Assembly (NCBI GenBank): GCA_021292165.1
Contig: CM037878.1
Coordinates: forward strand, 5,272,804 to 5,336,803
DNA length: 64,000 nucleotides
Source of the DNA: Shinisaurus crocodilurus
Taxonomy: Eukaryota; Chordata; Lepidosauria; Squamata; Shinisauridae
Direction: 5' to 3'
Numbering within the stretch: the first letter of the stretch is position 1; every line of letters begins with the position of its first letter. Positions 41,453 to 52,042 of this stretch are shown here, piece by piece. A program made the position numbers and the translations under genes. Below the pieces are notes generated by a model. The model made no database searches, was not told the origin of the DNA, and saw only the letters and a program-made list of their open reading frames with translations.

Positions 41453-42231
41453 TAGGGATGTGTGAGGATTTCATTTGCCAGGCTCGACCCCCCGAATTCC
41501 GAATTCCGTCTCTCCTACCTGTTTCCCCAGCTCGACTCGTGTTCTCCCGATAGGGATGTAACATCGAGCCACGCGCGGGCAGAATGGGGCCGAAATCGGC
41601 CCCACTCATGCCGCGCGAGGCCTTACCTTCTCTTCGGGGCGGCTCGCCTCTCCGTGGTGAGCCGCCCACGCGGCCCACTCCAGTCCCTTCGCGTCACTTC
41701 CGGCACCGGAAATGACGCAACGGGACCCTGCGCAGGTGTGCTGGACCCCCGTGTCGCGTACTGCGCCTGCGCATCATTTCCGGTGCCGGAAGTGATGCGA
41801 AGGGACCGGAGAGGATGGGTCGAGCGGCGCGGAGAACTGCTCCGCGCCGCTCAGAAGATCGAGGCGGGGGGCCTGCCCCCGCGGAGAGTCGAGGAAGGGG
41901 CGAGGCCCCCCCCCCAGGTTTGATTTCATGGCTATCTCCCGAGCCAAGCTGGGGAAGCAACTTCCGGGTTCTCAGCGGTATGCTTTTTACGTAGAAAATG
42001 GCGTAAGATACACCAAAAATGGCCACAATTTGCGTAACTTGCGCAAATTGCGGCTGCTTTTACCGTATCTTAAGCCATTTTCTATGTTAAAAGCGTACCG
42101 TCGGGAACCCAGAAGTCCGCCGAGCGGCTCAGGTGGTGTTTGCTTTCGGCTCGGCTCGGCGGGCGCAACGGCAGCACTTGCCGAGCGCCCACTGAGCCGG
42201 GTGGTGGGCGGATTGCCCACCACTAACCACA
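41453..42231. repeat. CpG-rich hairpin-forming repeat region
   Basis: A GC- and CpG-rich block bounded by ordinary AT-richer sequence. It contains nested inverted repeats: 41679-41720 with 41765-41815 (cccttcgc...cttccggcaccggaa), a perfect hairpin at about 41821-41852 (gagcggcgcggagaa/ctgctccgcgccgctc), and arms of about 75 bp at 41959-42033 and 42042-42117 (tgctttttacgtagaaaatg / cattttctatgttaaaagcg). gggatgta near 41539 and cagggatgtt at 62942 share a following gctcgcgcgggc-like stretch, suggesting a dispersed element. It is cut on the right by an L1 fragment. Confidence 0.7.
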
Positions 42232-42830
42232 ACATCTTTTTAATAAGGGTTTGTCTAAGTCAGCTAACTCAACTGTTGGAGGTGTAATACTGTGAATGCT
42301 TCGTTTCACCATATGTTTTGGCAATGCCCACTGGTTGCTTCTTTTGGGGTAGAGGTCGTGGTACAGACAGATCTAGTATTAGAATGCTCTTTAAGAACGA
42401 TTCACACGTTCTTTTAAATTATATACCTGCTATATGGAATGTATCACAAGGACAACGCATGTGGATTTTCCACGCCCTCTTGACAGCTAAAAGACTGATA
42501 TTACAACACTGGAAAGATAAACGCTCACCTCCTATAACACAATGGATTGAGGACCTAATAACGCTTTCAACATTTGAGTGGATGAATACATGGACATTTG
42601 GTCCACTTTTCCTGAAGCTTATGCATAACCGTCTTTACTGATAGTTATATTACTACATACTTATTAATACTTATGGATATATATTTCATACATATTTACT
42701 GTAAGTGATTCATTTTAAATACTGTAAGAAAATTATTGTATTTTTTTTTTCATTTTTTGATTCTTTTTGTTTTGTTTCTGTGTAATTCACATTTTAAAAT
42801 CTTTTTTTTTTTTTAAGTACTAAGTCAGTC
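42232..42830 (+). mobile_element. L1-type LINE 3' fragment
   Basis: It encodes the end of an L1-like ORF2: a zinc-knuckle-like HMFWQCPLV (about 42309-42335), then after a frameshift ALLTAKRLILQHWKDK and ITQWIEDL, stopping near 42641. A T-rich 3' part follows without an obvious poly(A). It is a different L1 lineage from the copy at 20689. Confidence 0.75.
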
Positions 42831-43059
42831 CACGGGTCCAGTATTGTCTACTCCAGCCAGCGTTCCAAAGGCCTCAGGCAGAGATTTTCCACAATCCTGC
42901 CTCCCATATACGTAGCTGGAGATCCAGGGCTTTTGAACCTGGCTGGGACCTCTCCATGAGCTACAGCTAGGAGTGTGTTACAGCAAGGGATACTAGTCCA
43001 GCATTTCATTCGGTCCACATTTTTAAGCTAATCAACCTGATTCCCATTTCCCAGACTAA
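42831..43059. other. unassigned sequence
   Basis: Nothing recognised. Confidence 0.3.
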
Positions 43060-43425
43060 TGCATGGATCTGAACACAGTTATCCCTCAGTTTTTGCACTT
43101 CTCCAAATTTTGTGATACAGCTCAAAAAAAGAACCAAAGTTCATTTAAATGCATATTTTAGATTAAAATGCAAGCAAAATGAGCATTTTAGGGTAAAATT
43201 AATGTAAAATGCATATATTAGGGTCAAATACTTGCATAAATGCATATTTTAGGGTAAAACACACAAAAAACAAGTACAATAGGTTCAAAAAGAATGTGAA
43301 TTTTTATGCAGTTTTTTCAAAAAGTTGGCAGGTTGATGCAGAAACCAGACGGAACAGACTTTGGAAGGAACATGGGCGAAAGTGACATAGGCCAGAAACA
43401 GATCGATCCATCTCTAGCTGCAGCC
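43060..43425 (+). repeat. AT-rich degenerate repeat family
   Basis: Array of about 30-bp units with the theme aaatgcatattttagggtaaaa at 43140-43270, after a ttttgcacttctccaaattt block and before caaaaagttggcaggttgat. Same theme as 9010-9372 and 63117-63490; the unit tattttagggt is best conserved here. Confidence 0.75.
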
Positions 43426-45384
43426 TCTTGCCGGTATGGGCTATCTCTTAAATAACCATCCTCAAAACAGAAATAGTTGTAGGCTTTGTGAGAAGCCTGT
43501 GGGTTTCAACCCTGACCTGGAAATGAAACTGCTTTAGCAATCGATTTTGGCTTTGTTCCACACTAACCAAATGTTGGGGCAACTTTGGGGCTAACCACAA
43601 ATCTCTTACGACTGAAAAGACAGCCTTCCAAAGTCGCTTTCTGAGGCTGCAGTTTTATGCACACTGGGAGTAAGCCCCTTTGAACTCAGTGGGGCTTATT
43701 CCTGGGTAGACATGCATAATTTTCAATTCCTATTTGATTCCATGTGGTTAACTCTTCTGTTTGGAGTCAATGGAATTCAAAGGCCCTACCTTTGGATTGT
43801 GCCCAGTAAACTTATTTCTTAGCCAGTTGCCCTCACCCAATGCATTCTTTCATTCCCACCTGCCCTTCCCCTGCCAAAAAGTGGGTATGATCCAGCCAAA
43901 GTCAAGCATCTCTAAGTCCCAGTGACATCAATAAGAGAATCAATTCCAGAGGGGCAGTCATGTTAGTCTGTTGTGGAACAACCAATGGAAGATGTGTAAT
44001 GGAGGAGGGACATAACTCCAGGACTTTTTTTTTCAGACCAGGGACACTGACATCACTTGCTGGAGCACCAAGGTAATTGACGGACCCTCCTTGCTCTGCC
44101 AAGGGAATGTGGCGATAACAAGGCTTTCAAGTGTTACTGTTGTTTGTGACAGATTAGCTCAGAAGCAAAAGGTATGAAGATGGAGGAGATCAGAGAATGA
44201 GGAAAATATCAAGCAGAAGTTGGATACTTCTTTCCTTTTCTTTGATGGGGTTCCTACTTCATGCTAGCAGTTTAAAGGGTAACCCTTCTTTTCAAGATTC
44301 TTTGTATTTCTAAAGAAGAGCTAAAGTCTGCATTTCAGATGGCACCTCATTAAAGCTCAATAAGTTTTACAAGTTGATCCTGTGCCATCAGAAGTAAGTA
44401 CCACAGGGTTCAATGGAGCTTGGTTCTAGGCAACTATGCATAGTGCTACAAAAAAATTATGTTTTTACAGGTTTCGTCCAATGGTTGGCCATTTCAGTTG
44501 TACATGTCCCTATACAATCCTATGCATGTTTAGATTGGGGGGGGGGGGGGAAGTCCGGTAACTCCCAGGCTGTTATGCTGAGCTCCTGCACTTCAGAAGT
44601 TTACCACTACACCATTGAAAGCAGCAACAAAATAGTATTGTGTTATCTTTAAAGACTAAGAATTTACGATGGTAGAAGATTTCATGGGCTAGAGCCCATT
44701 TTGTCAGATGCAGGAGGTGTAAGCCTCATTTGGCAGAGATATCTAGGGTACAGAGATGTACATAGAATTGTCACAGACCTCTCATATTTCATGGCTTTTT
44801 GGCTGTTTACACCTGGGTTTTCCCTCTCCCTCTTGTCTCCATGTGTATTTATATCTTCCAACTGAGGGATTACATATCATCTGTTACATAGCATCTGATA
44901 AACTGGCCTCCACAAAAGCTGATGTCGCCATAGATCTGTTTAGGTGTCACAAGGCTCATCGTTGTTTCGGCACACGCCCAAATCACTCCCATTGAAATCA
45001 ATGGGACTTAGAAGGGCTTTTGTCTTGCTGAACGGTGCCCATCAATTCTGGCTCTTAACGGTTGCAGAGATGCTCGCGTGGCTACTTATGCCTCACCAAA
45101 AACAGGACGAGAGAGGACACAATTTACATAACATTTCCTATGAAAACATGGAGGCCAGGATTGGGCTGCCAAGGGTTAGCTCACACTACACTTTGGTGAC
45201 CCACGACTACGTACATGGCTGATATGAACTCACTCCACTGAAAAGCCTTGTGTAACAGGTGAAGTGATAGATAGCAAAAACGATAGACCCAGAGTGCGGC
45301 TGCTGTGAAAAAGGCAAGCTCCGTATTAATTAGGAAAGGAATTGAAAATAAAACTGCCAAGATCAGACTGCCCTGATACAAATA
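43426..45384. other. longest stretch without recognised repeats
   Basis: No repeat family stands out apart from a G-run at 44538-44551. I searched for exon-like frames: the longest are about 80-90 codons and carry no recognisable domain. A small piece, cactgggagtaagccccttt with tcagtggggcttattcctgg (about 43667-43710), resembles an old dispersed repeat and recurs loosely near 44975-45010 (caaatcactcccattgaaat). Confidence 0.4.
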
Positions 45385-46012
45385 ATCTATGGTGCGACTG
45401 CACTTAGAATACCGTGTACAGTTCTGGTCACCGCACCTAAAGACGGTTGTTGTGTAGAGTTTTAGAAAGTGCAACTAAAATCATCAAGGGGCTAGAGCAG
45501 TGTTCTCCAACCTTGGGTCCCCAGATGTTTTTGACCTACAACTCCCAGCATGCCCCAGCCAGCTTAGGTTGGAGAACACTGGCCTAGAAGAAAGGCAAGT
45601 GAGGGGAGACATGATAGAGGTGTACAGCATTAAGCATGGTGTGGAGAAAGTGGATATATTTTTCTCCTTCACTCATCATACTAGAACCCAACGGGGTCAT
45701 CCGATGAACCTGAATGGTGGGAGATTCAGGACAGATAAAAGGAAGTCCTTCTTCACACAGCACAGAGTTAAACTATGGAATTCACTTCCACAAGATGTAG
45801 GGATGGCCACCAATTTGGACGGCTTTAAGAGGGGATTGGAAACATTCATGGAGAATGGCTGCTAGTCCTGATGGCTCTATGCCACCCCCAGTATCAGAGG
45901 CAGTATGCCTATGGACACCAGTTGCTGGGGAACATGGGCGGGAGTGTGCTGTTGCACTCCTGTCCTGCTGGTGGGATCCTGCGGGCAGCTGGCTGGCCAC
46001 TGTGTGATTTGC
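45385..46012 (+). mobile_element. CR1/L3-type LINE 3' region, split by a MITE
   Basis: It starts in reverse-transcriptase C-terminal code (gaataccgtgtacagttctg), continues after the MITE with ggcaagtgaggggagacatg, then FRTDKRKSFFT, LWNSLPQDVGMATNLDGF and the shared 3' UTR (cagttgctggggaacatggg). The terminal gatccag tail is lost. Confidence 0.9.
45498..45581. mobile_element. hAT-type palindromic MITE, deleted (84 bp), nested in CR1/L3
   Basis: Full left arm up to ccccagccagctt, then only aggttggagaacactg of the right arm. Flanks ggctagag / gcctagaa match at six of eight positions around a TAGA core. Confidence 0.9.
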
Positions 46013-46735
46013 TAATCAAATTTGAAATGACACCAAACCGGGAGGGGTTCTTAATATCAACTCCATCTGATACGGCAGCTGCGCCCCTACCTCCCTAATC
46101 CTCTGCTCCCATCTGTGGTTCATGCCTTGGTCTCCTCTCGCCTAGACTACTGTAATGCGCTCTACGTGGGGCTATCCTGGAAGACAGTTCGGAAGCTTCA
46201 GCTGGTACAGAACGCGGCGGCTCGCCTGATTAAGGGCAGCCGCCAGCGTGATCACATCACGCCAGTGCTTAAGGAGTTGCACTGGCTACCAGTTGCTTGC
46301 CGAGCCAAATTCAAGGTGTTGGTTTTGACCTTTAAAACCCTACACGGCTCCGGCCCAGTTTATCTCAAGGAGCGCCTCCAGCAACATCAAGTAGGCCACT
46401 CAACAAGATCTGCCACAGACGGCCTTCTCCTTGTCCCATCAGCCAGAGCAGCCAGGCTGGTGGGGACTAGGAAGAGGGCCTTCTCTGTGGAGGCCCCCAC
46501 GTTATGGAACTCCCTCCCTAGTGACCTTCGCCATGCCCCCTCCGTGATGAGCTTCCGCCGTGCATTAAAAACATGGCTGTTCAGGCGGGAATATGGGGTG
46601 GGTTAGGGTTTTAAAAGAAATTCTTTTATACTGTTTTAATTATCATATTTTATTGTATTGTTTTACTGTATTTTTTAATTGTACATCGCCCAGGGTGGCC
46701 AGGTGACCGGCCAGACGGGCGATTAATAAATATAA

Positions 46736-46765
<30 letters not shown>
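46013..46765 (+). mobile_element. L2 LINE, ORF2 C-terminus and 3' end
   Basis: From about 46110 an open frame reads SRLDYCNALYVGLSWK, LQLVQNAAARLIKG, ITPVLKELHWLPV, AKFKVLVLTFKTL and the terminal LWNSLPSDLRHAPSVMSFRR, all typical of L2 reverse transcriptases, to a stop at 46606. A T-rich UTR and the tail ggtgaccggccagacgggcg with (AAAT)n follow. The last 160 or so codons are open. 46013-46090 includes gacaccaaaccgggaggggt, a CR1-like phrase, so the left boundary may be a junction of two LINEs. Confidence 0.9.
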
Positions 46766-46766
<1 letters not shown>

Positions 46767-46773
46767 CTTAGAG

Positions 46774-47042
46774 CAGGGGTGGCAACTTTGGGGGCTCTGG
46801 CGGCCACATTCTGCCCCCTGGAGACCACCACCACCACAGTCCACATGCCTGCTGCTGAGCGGCTGAAATTTGGCAGCAGAATGGCGGCAAAAAAATTGGC
46901 AGGTTAATAGCTTCCATTGTGGTTTGTCACTGAAATTTGGTGGCAAACCACCCATTTTTTTGCCACTACCATGCCACCAAATTTCAGTTGGGTGGTGCAG
47001 GTGGCAGGGTGCAGACCACGGCCCACATGTTGCCCAGCCCTG
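46774..47042. mobile_element. hAT-like element, about 269 bp
   Basis: Ends caggggtggcaactttgggg and cacatgttgcccagccctg are inverted repeats; flanks acttagag / ccttagaa match at six of eight positions. Interior contains repeated aaatttggcagcagaatggc / aaatttggtggcaaaccacc phrases. Confidence 0.8.
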
Positions 47043-47084
47043 CCTTAGAAGACAGAAACAGGATTCAAGACAATGTTGACAGGA

Positions 47085-48022
47085 TGGAGAAGAGGGTCAA
47101 AATTAACAAAATTGAACTTCAGTAGAGATGAATGTAAAAGTTCTGCATTCAGGTTGGCAAACTCAGCTGCACAGATACAGGATGGATGTTACATGGCTTG
47201 AGAGTAGTACACATAAAAAGGATCTTGGGGTTTTAGTGGGCCACAAGTTAAACATGAGTCAGCAGTGTGATGCAACGGCTAAAAAGCCTAATGCAATTCT
47301 AGGCTGCATCAACAGCAGTATAGTGTTGAGATTATGGGAAGTAATGGTGCCACTTTGTTCTGCTGTAGGTGGCCACACTTCATCTAGGGCCCTGTGTCCT
47401 GTTCTGGGCACTGCAGTTTAAGAAGGATACTGACAAACTGGAACATGAAAAAAGGCGGGGTATAAATATAATAAATAAATAAATAAATCATGTCCAGAAG
47501 AGAGCAACAAAGCTAGCAAGGGCCCTGGAGACCAAGTCTTATGAGCAAAGGTTAAAGGGACTGGATATGTTTAACCGTTAGAAGAGACCACTAAGAGATG
47601 ATCTGATAGCCATCTTCAAATGTCTGAAGGGCTGCTGTCTAAATGATGGAGCAACTTTATTCTCTGTTCCTCCAGACAGGCAGCTGGTTGTCCTCTGTGT
47701 GAACAGAATGCTGGACCTGATAGACCTTTGGTCTAATCCTGCAGGGTTCTTCTTATGTTCTTGTGTTCAGATGGCAGGATCCAAACCAAAGGGGTCAAAT
47801 GGCAAGAGAGGGGATTTTGACCAAACATTAGGAAGAACCTCCTGCCTGGTGGCGTCGTGAGCTATTCAACAGGGGAGCAAACTGCCTTGGAAGGTGATGG
47901 GCTCACCTTCATTAGATATTATGGCCACCTTGCAGGGATACTGTAGCAGTTAATTTCCTGCACCGGCACGGGGTTAGGCTAGATGTCCTCTGAGGTCCCT
48001 TCCAGCTCTATGATTCTAAATA
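47085..48022 (+). mobile_element. CR1-superfamily LINE 3' region, frame-broken
   Basis: It contains decayed reverse-transcriptase C-terminal code (KDLGVLVGHKLNMSQQCD near 47215; NAILGCINSSIV near 47290), then agaagagaccactaagagat, and two successive 3' ends: one with ggtctaatcctgcagggttc near 47740, and a second ending gaggtcccttccagctctat near 48005. It may be a junction of two related copies. A truncated SINE sits at 47445-47488. Confidence 0.8.
47445..47488 (+). mobile_element. extremely 5'-truncated CORE-SINE tail nested in CR1
   Basis: Only aaaaaaggcggggtataaat plus (AAAT)n is present. The host LINE reads gaacatg before and catgtccag after, giving a catg duplication. About 44 bp in all. 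Confidence 0.75.
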
Positions 48023-48045
48023 GTGCTGGTCTGACCTCAGTCTTA

Positions 48046-48214
48046 CATAGATTTCATAGATCATAGAGTTGGGAGGAGCCTACAAGGCTATCGAGTCCAA
48101 CCCCCTGCTCAATGCAGGAAACTAGAGGAGGGGTCTCCCATCCAAGTAATAACCAGGCCTGACCCGGCTCAGCGTTCCATGCTCAGACAAGCTGAGCCAG
48201 CGTAAGCCACAGGC
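48046..48214 (-). mobile_element. 5S-rRNA-derived SINE, minus strand
   Basis: Full-length copy with CR1-like tail and 5S head; minor changes in the head (cggctcagcgttccatgctc). Confidence 0.92.
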
Positions 48215-49383
48215 TATGTATCGTCTACTTAAACAAAAAAATGTTAATCCTTGTGGTTCCTCAACGTGTTTTAGATTTACAAATGGAGCAAACACCCAGG
48301 ATCTTCTGACAGCTAAGGCATGACTAATTCTGGCTTGTCAAATGGTCCTGAGTATGCACTCTTGTTTACGAATGGAAGAAGTGTCTTGCTGGATCGAATC
48401 AAGGTCCACCTAGTGCAGCATTTTTGGCGAGAACCCCAGCACCCACCAGGTGCTAAGTGGTCCCTCAGAGACTGACCACTTCACCACAGTATACTTTCAC
48501 TGCATACAACCCTGGTTCCGCCAACATTTTTGGGTGACAATTAACCACTTGCCCGGAGGCTTTGGAGACCGTAAAGGTCATCGAAACCTGACAGGACACC
48601 ATGCCCAAAAGACGCTAGAAAGGGAGGAAGCTGCCGTCACCACCACTGTCAGAATAATTTCTTAACCAAAGTAGAAAGTTTCCTAAACTGAGAAATGCAG
48701 AAATGCCTGGAAATGCAGAGTGACATGAATCAGCATTTCTCAGTTGAGTTGCTCACAAGTAATGAAAAAGGGAAAACTGCAGTTTCCACAGGCAGAAAGT
48801 CAGAGAACAATCTCAAATGCAGATGAGAAGGGAAACAGAGTTATACGCATCCTTATTGTTAAAAGAACCGGAGGCCTCACAACAGTTGCTACATATTCTT
48901 GCCACAATGAGAGGCATGAAGGTTCAGGAGAAGTTTCAGTGATGGTCCATTCCATAATGAAATAGTTGGTGAAGGTATTGATCAGCCTTGTGATATTGCC
49001 GATTTGATCAATTGCAATTCCTGGAAAAAAAAATTCAGATAGGGTTGCAGTGCAGTTTGCATGATGAAGGTAAGAACCAAGCTACTTAGAGGAAGGTGTA
49101 CCCTGGGCCGTACGTTCCTAGATCCCTTGCAAAGAGAGAGAGATGTGCAAAAAAGCCACACTGAGAAACCTCACTTATCAAAATGACCTTCGCTTCCCAT
49201 GAAATGGTGTGCCTGATCACATTGGCCTCAGATTTGGCTTTTGCCAGAATTTGAGTTTCGTCTTGCCTGGATCTCGGGGCTACTCAGTCACCCAGTCAGG
49301 CCTCATGTGCGCGGTGTGTGGTCCGGAATGTTGCAAAAGTGAATCTTTGCTCTCTGCACAATTTTCACATTTGAGTCAAGTTC
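48215..49383. other. unassigned sequence
   Basis: No repeat family or exon that I can support; short pieces near 48380-48440 recall a CR1/L3 phrase (ttgctggatcgaatcaaggt) on the minus strand. Confidence 0.35.
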
Positions 49384-49391
49384 CTCTAGAG

Positions 49392-49526
49392 CAGTGTTTC
49401 TCAACCTTGGGTCCCCAGATGTTTTTGGCCTACAACTCCCAGCATGCCCCAGCCAGCTACGCTGGCTGGGGCATGCTGGGAGTTGTAGGCCAAAAACATC
49501 TGGGGACCCAAGGTTGAGAAACACTG
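49392..49526. mobile_element. hAT-type palindromic MITE (135-bp family)
   Basis: Full palindrome; both ends have the matched variant cagtgtttctcaacc / ggttgagaaacactg. Flanking ctctagag (49384-49391) and ctctagac (49527-49534) match at seven of eight positions. Confidence 0.93.
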
Positions 49527-49534
49527 CTCTAGAC

Positions 49535-49666
49535 CAGGGGTGGTCAACTTGTGGCCCTCCAGATGTTTTGGCCGACATCTCCCGGCAGCCTAGCCAGCGT
49601 AGCACATGGCGAGGGATCATGGGAGTGGTCGGCCGAAACATCTGGCAGGCCACAAGTTCCCCACCT
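49535..49666. mobile_element. foldback hAT-like MITE adjacent to the previous one
   Basis: Ends caggggtggtcaacttgtgg and ccacaagttccccacctg are inverted; inner arms gatgttttggccgacatctc / ggtcggccgaaacatctggc pair around a gccagcgtagc centre. It begins exactly after the 8-bp duplication of the neighbouring MITE. Confidence 0.88.
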
Positions 49667-50887
49667 GTGATTTCGACTCTGCTCGCAGCGCCAGCCACTT
49701 TGAGCTTCCTTCATTCAGAGAGGGAACTGGGGGAACAGGGTATGGGAAGGACCGGCTCACCCTTCCCCCAGCTGAGTTTCCTCTGTGTGGGGCTACTACT
49801 GCCGTCATCGTGGTCCCTGTTGACCGGGGATGATGGGCGTTTCAGTCCAACACGTCTGGAGGGCACCAGGTTGGATAAGGCTGAGCTGGCTTATCGCCCT
49901 CATCGAGGCCATGCGTGCACGTGGACTCAGCGTCATAACAGAGCTTCCTGGAGGTCCTTGACTTCAGCCCCCTTTCCGTCTCGGAAGGTACGCTGGCCCC
50001 AAATGTTCTCAACGCAGTCCAGCGGTTCCCCTTCCTCTCTCTCTCCAGCCAGCTGCCCTGCAGTTTCTGGATCACCAGCTCAGGTATCAGAATGGAAAAA
50101 TACCTGGCTCCTTTTCACTGCTGGGAGCAAAGCGGAGGGGCGGGTGGGAGGGGTGTTGTGCACAGCATACCTTGGCCGTGTCGGCTTCTGCCTTTGTTTC
50201 ACGTCTTGCCCAGGTGCTTTCAAGCCACTAAGGTCATTTCTAGTTAATAGTTGGCTAGGAATCAATAGTCACTGAGCGATGGCTGGTGGTGATAAAAGGT
50301 TTTGCACAATCAGATCCTTGGATGGATCCTCCCCGTGCGTGCTGCTGATGGGGGCGACTGGAGCGCAGCGGTTTTGCTCGGGCCGCAGCTGTGCAAATTC
50401 CCCTTTGTGGCACTTCCCTGCCAGGCCGAGGGAAGCTAGTCGAGGGCCCTTCCAGGAACCAGGAAACCCCTGCTGCCTCCTTGACTTTGGGCCAAAACAA
50501 ACCCGTCGAGGCAGCTTCTTGGTGGCAGCCGCCGCCTCCTCCCTCCAAAGGTTTTAGTACAAAAGAAAACAGGGACCCTGTTTCTCTCGGTCTCTTAGCC
50601 TCTTTTTAAAGTCACACCCAGTTAGGATCACACACACTCCCTTCTTTGGCCGCAACCTCTCTTTAAAGAAAGAGACATGAAGTAAAATCATATACCAATA
50701 AATGAAAGGGTCACAGAACAAGTACAGCGGGGATCACCAGCCCTTTTCGGGCCTACAGTTGTAAATCTATGAAAGTGTCACTGGGACCGTCACAAAATGG
50801 CTGCCCTGGGAGGCGTGGCCATTCACAACATTTGCAACAGCAACAGGACGCCTTCCTAGGAGGCAGAGTGGTGAGGCTCAGAGATAC
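49667..50887. other. unassigned sequence
   Basis: A 293-codon plus frame (49394-50275) begins inside the MITEs and has no recognised domain. Around 49838-49905 the wording tccaacacgtctggagggca is part of another foldback MITE. No gene called. Confidence 0.35.
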
Positions 50888-51236
50888 AGGCCTGTGGCTT
50901 ACGCTGGCTCAGTCTGAGCGTGGAAAGCTAAGCAGGGTCAAGCCTGGTTATTACTTGGATGGGAGACCCTTCCTCTAGTTTCAGGGCCGGTGCTACCATT
51001 AGGCCAACTAGGCGGCTGCCTAGGGCGCCGGGCTAAAGGGGGTGCCAGGAGTATAGGGCTGGAGGGAGGGAGGGAGGGAGGGCTCAAGTGGGAAGGGGGG
51101 GGCGCTAAATATCTGATCTTGCCTAGGGCACCAAACTGCCTTGCACCGGCCCTGTCTAGTTTCCTGCATTAAGCAGGGGGTTGGACTCGATGGCCTTGTA
51201 GGCTCCTTCCAACTCTATGATCTATGAAATCTATGA
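50888..51236 (+). mobile_element. 5S-rRNA-derived SINE, plus strand, split by a hAT
   Basis: The only plus-strand copy. Head gtggcttacgctggctcagt, then gaaagctaagcagggtcaag and ttacttggatgggagaccc. It is interrupted at 50982-51154, then continues with tctagtttcctgcattaagc and gggttggactcgatggcctt, to ctatgatctatgaaatctat. Without the insertion it equals the other copies. Confidence 0.95.
50982..51154. mobile_element. hAT MITE with CAGGGCCGGTGC ends, copy 1 (173 bp)
   Basis: Ends cagggccggtgc and gcaccggccctg are perfect 12-bp inverted repeats, with exact 8-bp duplications tctagttt at 50974-50981 and 51155-51162. The interior includes gcctagggcgccgggctaaa, a (GGGA)n run and ggggggcgctaaatatctga. 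The second copy is at 60667-60833. Confidence 0.95.
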
Positions 51237-51499
51237 TAAGTGATTTACCCAAGATCCTGAGTACAAGGCAGAGGTGGCGCCTCGCCTGAGCTCCCAAACA
51301 CACGGCCACTGCTTTGAACCCATCGTGTCCGGGTCCCATAGAACTCCCCTTCCACAGACGTCAAGCCAATCTATTTTCCCCCGGATCCCCTCTGAATAAA
51401 TCCGTCTAAAATTAATTATTAATTTAATAGGAAAATGATAACCCAAATCAATTCCCCCCAAATTCATTGCCCACCCAAGTTCTGTCTCAAATCGATTTT
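51237..51499. other. unassigned sequence
   Basis: Nothing recognised. Confidence 0.3.
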
Positions 51500-51780
51500 T
51501 TTTATTTATTTATTTACAACATGTATATACTACTCCACATCTGCACAGATTCCAGAGCAGTGAACAATAAAAAAGGCCACACCAAAAAAAAAAAAGATAA
51601 AAAGAATAAAACACAATGTATTAAAAACAGAATATCAGTAAAAAACTGTGGCTGGTCAACCAAAAAAGGCTTGCTGAAATAAAGAGGTTTTCAGGAGGTG
51701 CTGGAAACAACACAGTGTTGGTGCCTGCCTGACCTCCTGAGGCAAGGAGTTCCACAGAAATGGAGCCACCCCTTTCTGTT
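51500..51780 (-). mobile_element. L2 LINE 3' region, minus strand
   Basis: Inverted (AAAT)n tail at 51500-51516, then a UTR, ending in the reverse of ...LWNSLP-region code (gaggcaaggagttccacaga). An A-run lies at about 51583-51594. Confidence 0.7.
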
Positions 51781-51894
51781 CAAGTGACTCTCATTCTGCC
51801 AGCAAACTCACCTCCCACTCCAATCTCTTTCTCTCGCCATCCCCCTCCCTCCCAAGATCAGCACCCAAACACAAGCACACATGCAGAACCCTTC

Positions 51895-51955
51895 TCTAGA
51901 GTGCAGGACTCAGTAGGCTATCGGTCTGATCCAGTATGGCTTTTGTGTTCAGTTC
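51895..51955 (+). mobile_element. CR1/L3-type LINE 3' tail
   Basis: Terminal phrase tatcggtctgatccagtatg then gcttttgtgttc. Only the end remains. Confidence 0.6.
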
Positions 51956-52042
51956 TTTTCTCTCCCATACACACCTTTTATCTCCTATGGTCACCGGACC
52001 CAAAATTCACCTCCACCCTCCCATTCACACTCACGCACACAC

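Noticed and set aside
43140..43270. CRISPR-like array
   Set aside because: The units are degenerate, AT-rich, without identical repeats or unique spacers, and the family is dispersed in a vertebrate genome.
49394..50275. 293-codon open frame on the plus strand
   Set aside because: Its first third is the translation of two hAT MITEs (recurrent peptide FSNLGSPDVFGLQLPACPSQ-like) and the rest has no domain. Chance frame.
50888..50972. 5S rRNA gene
   Set aside because: Only the promoter half of 5S resembles the gene, and every copy continues into the same CR1-type tail. These are SINEs.
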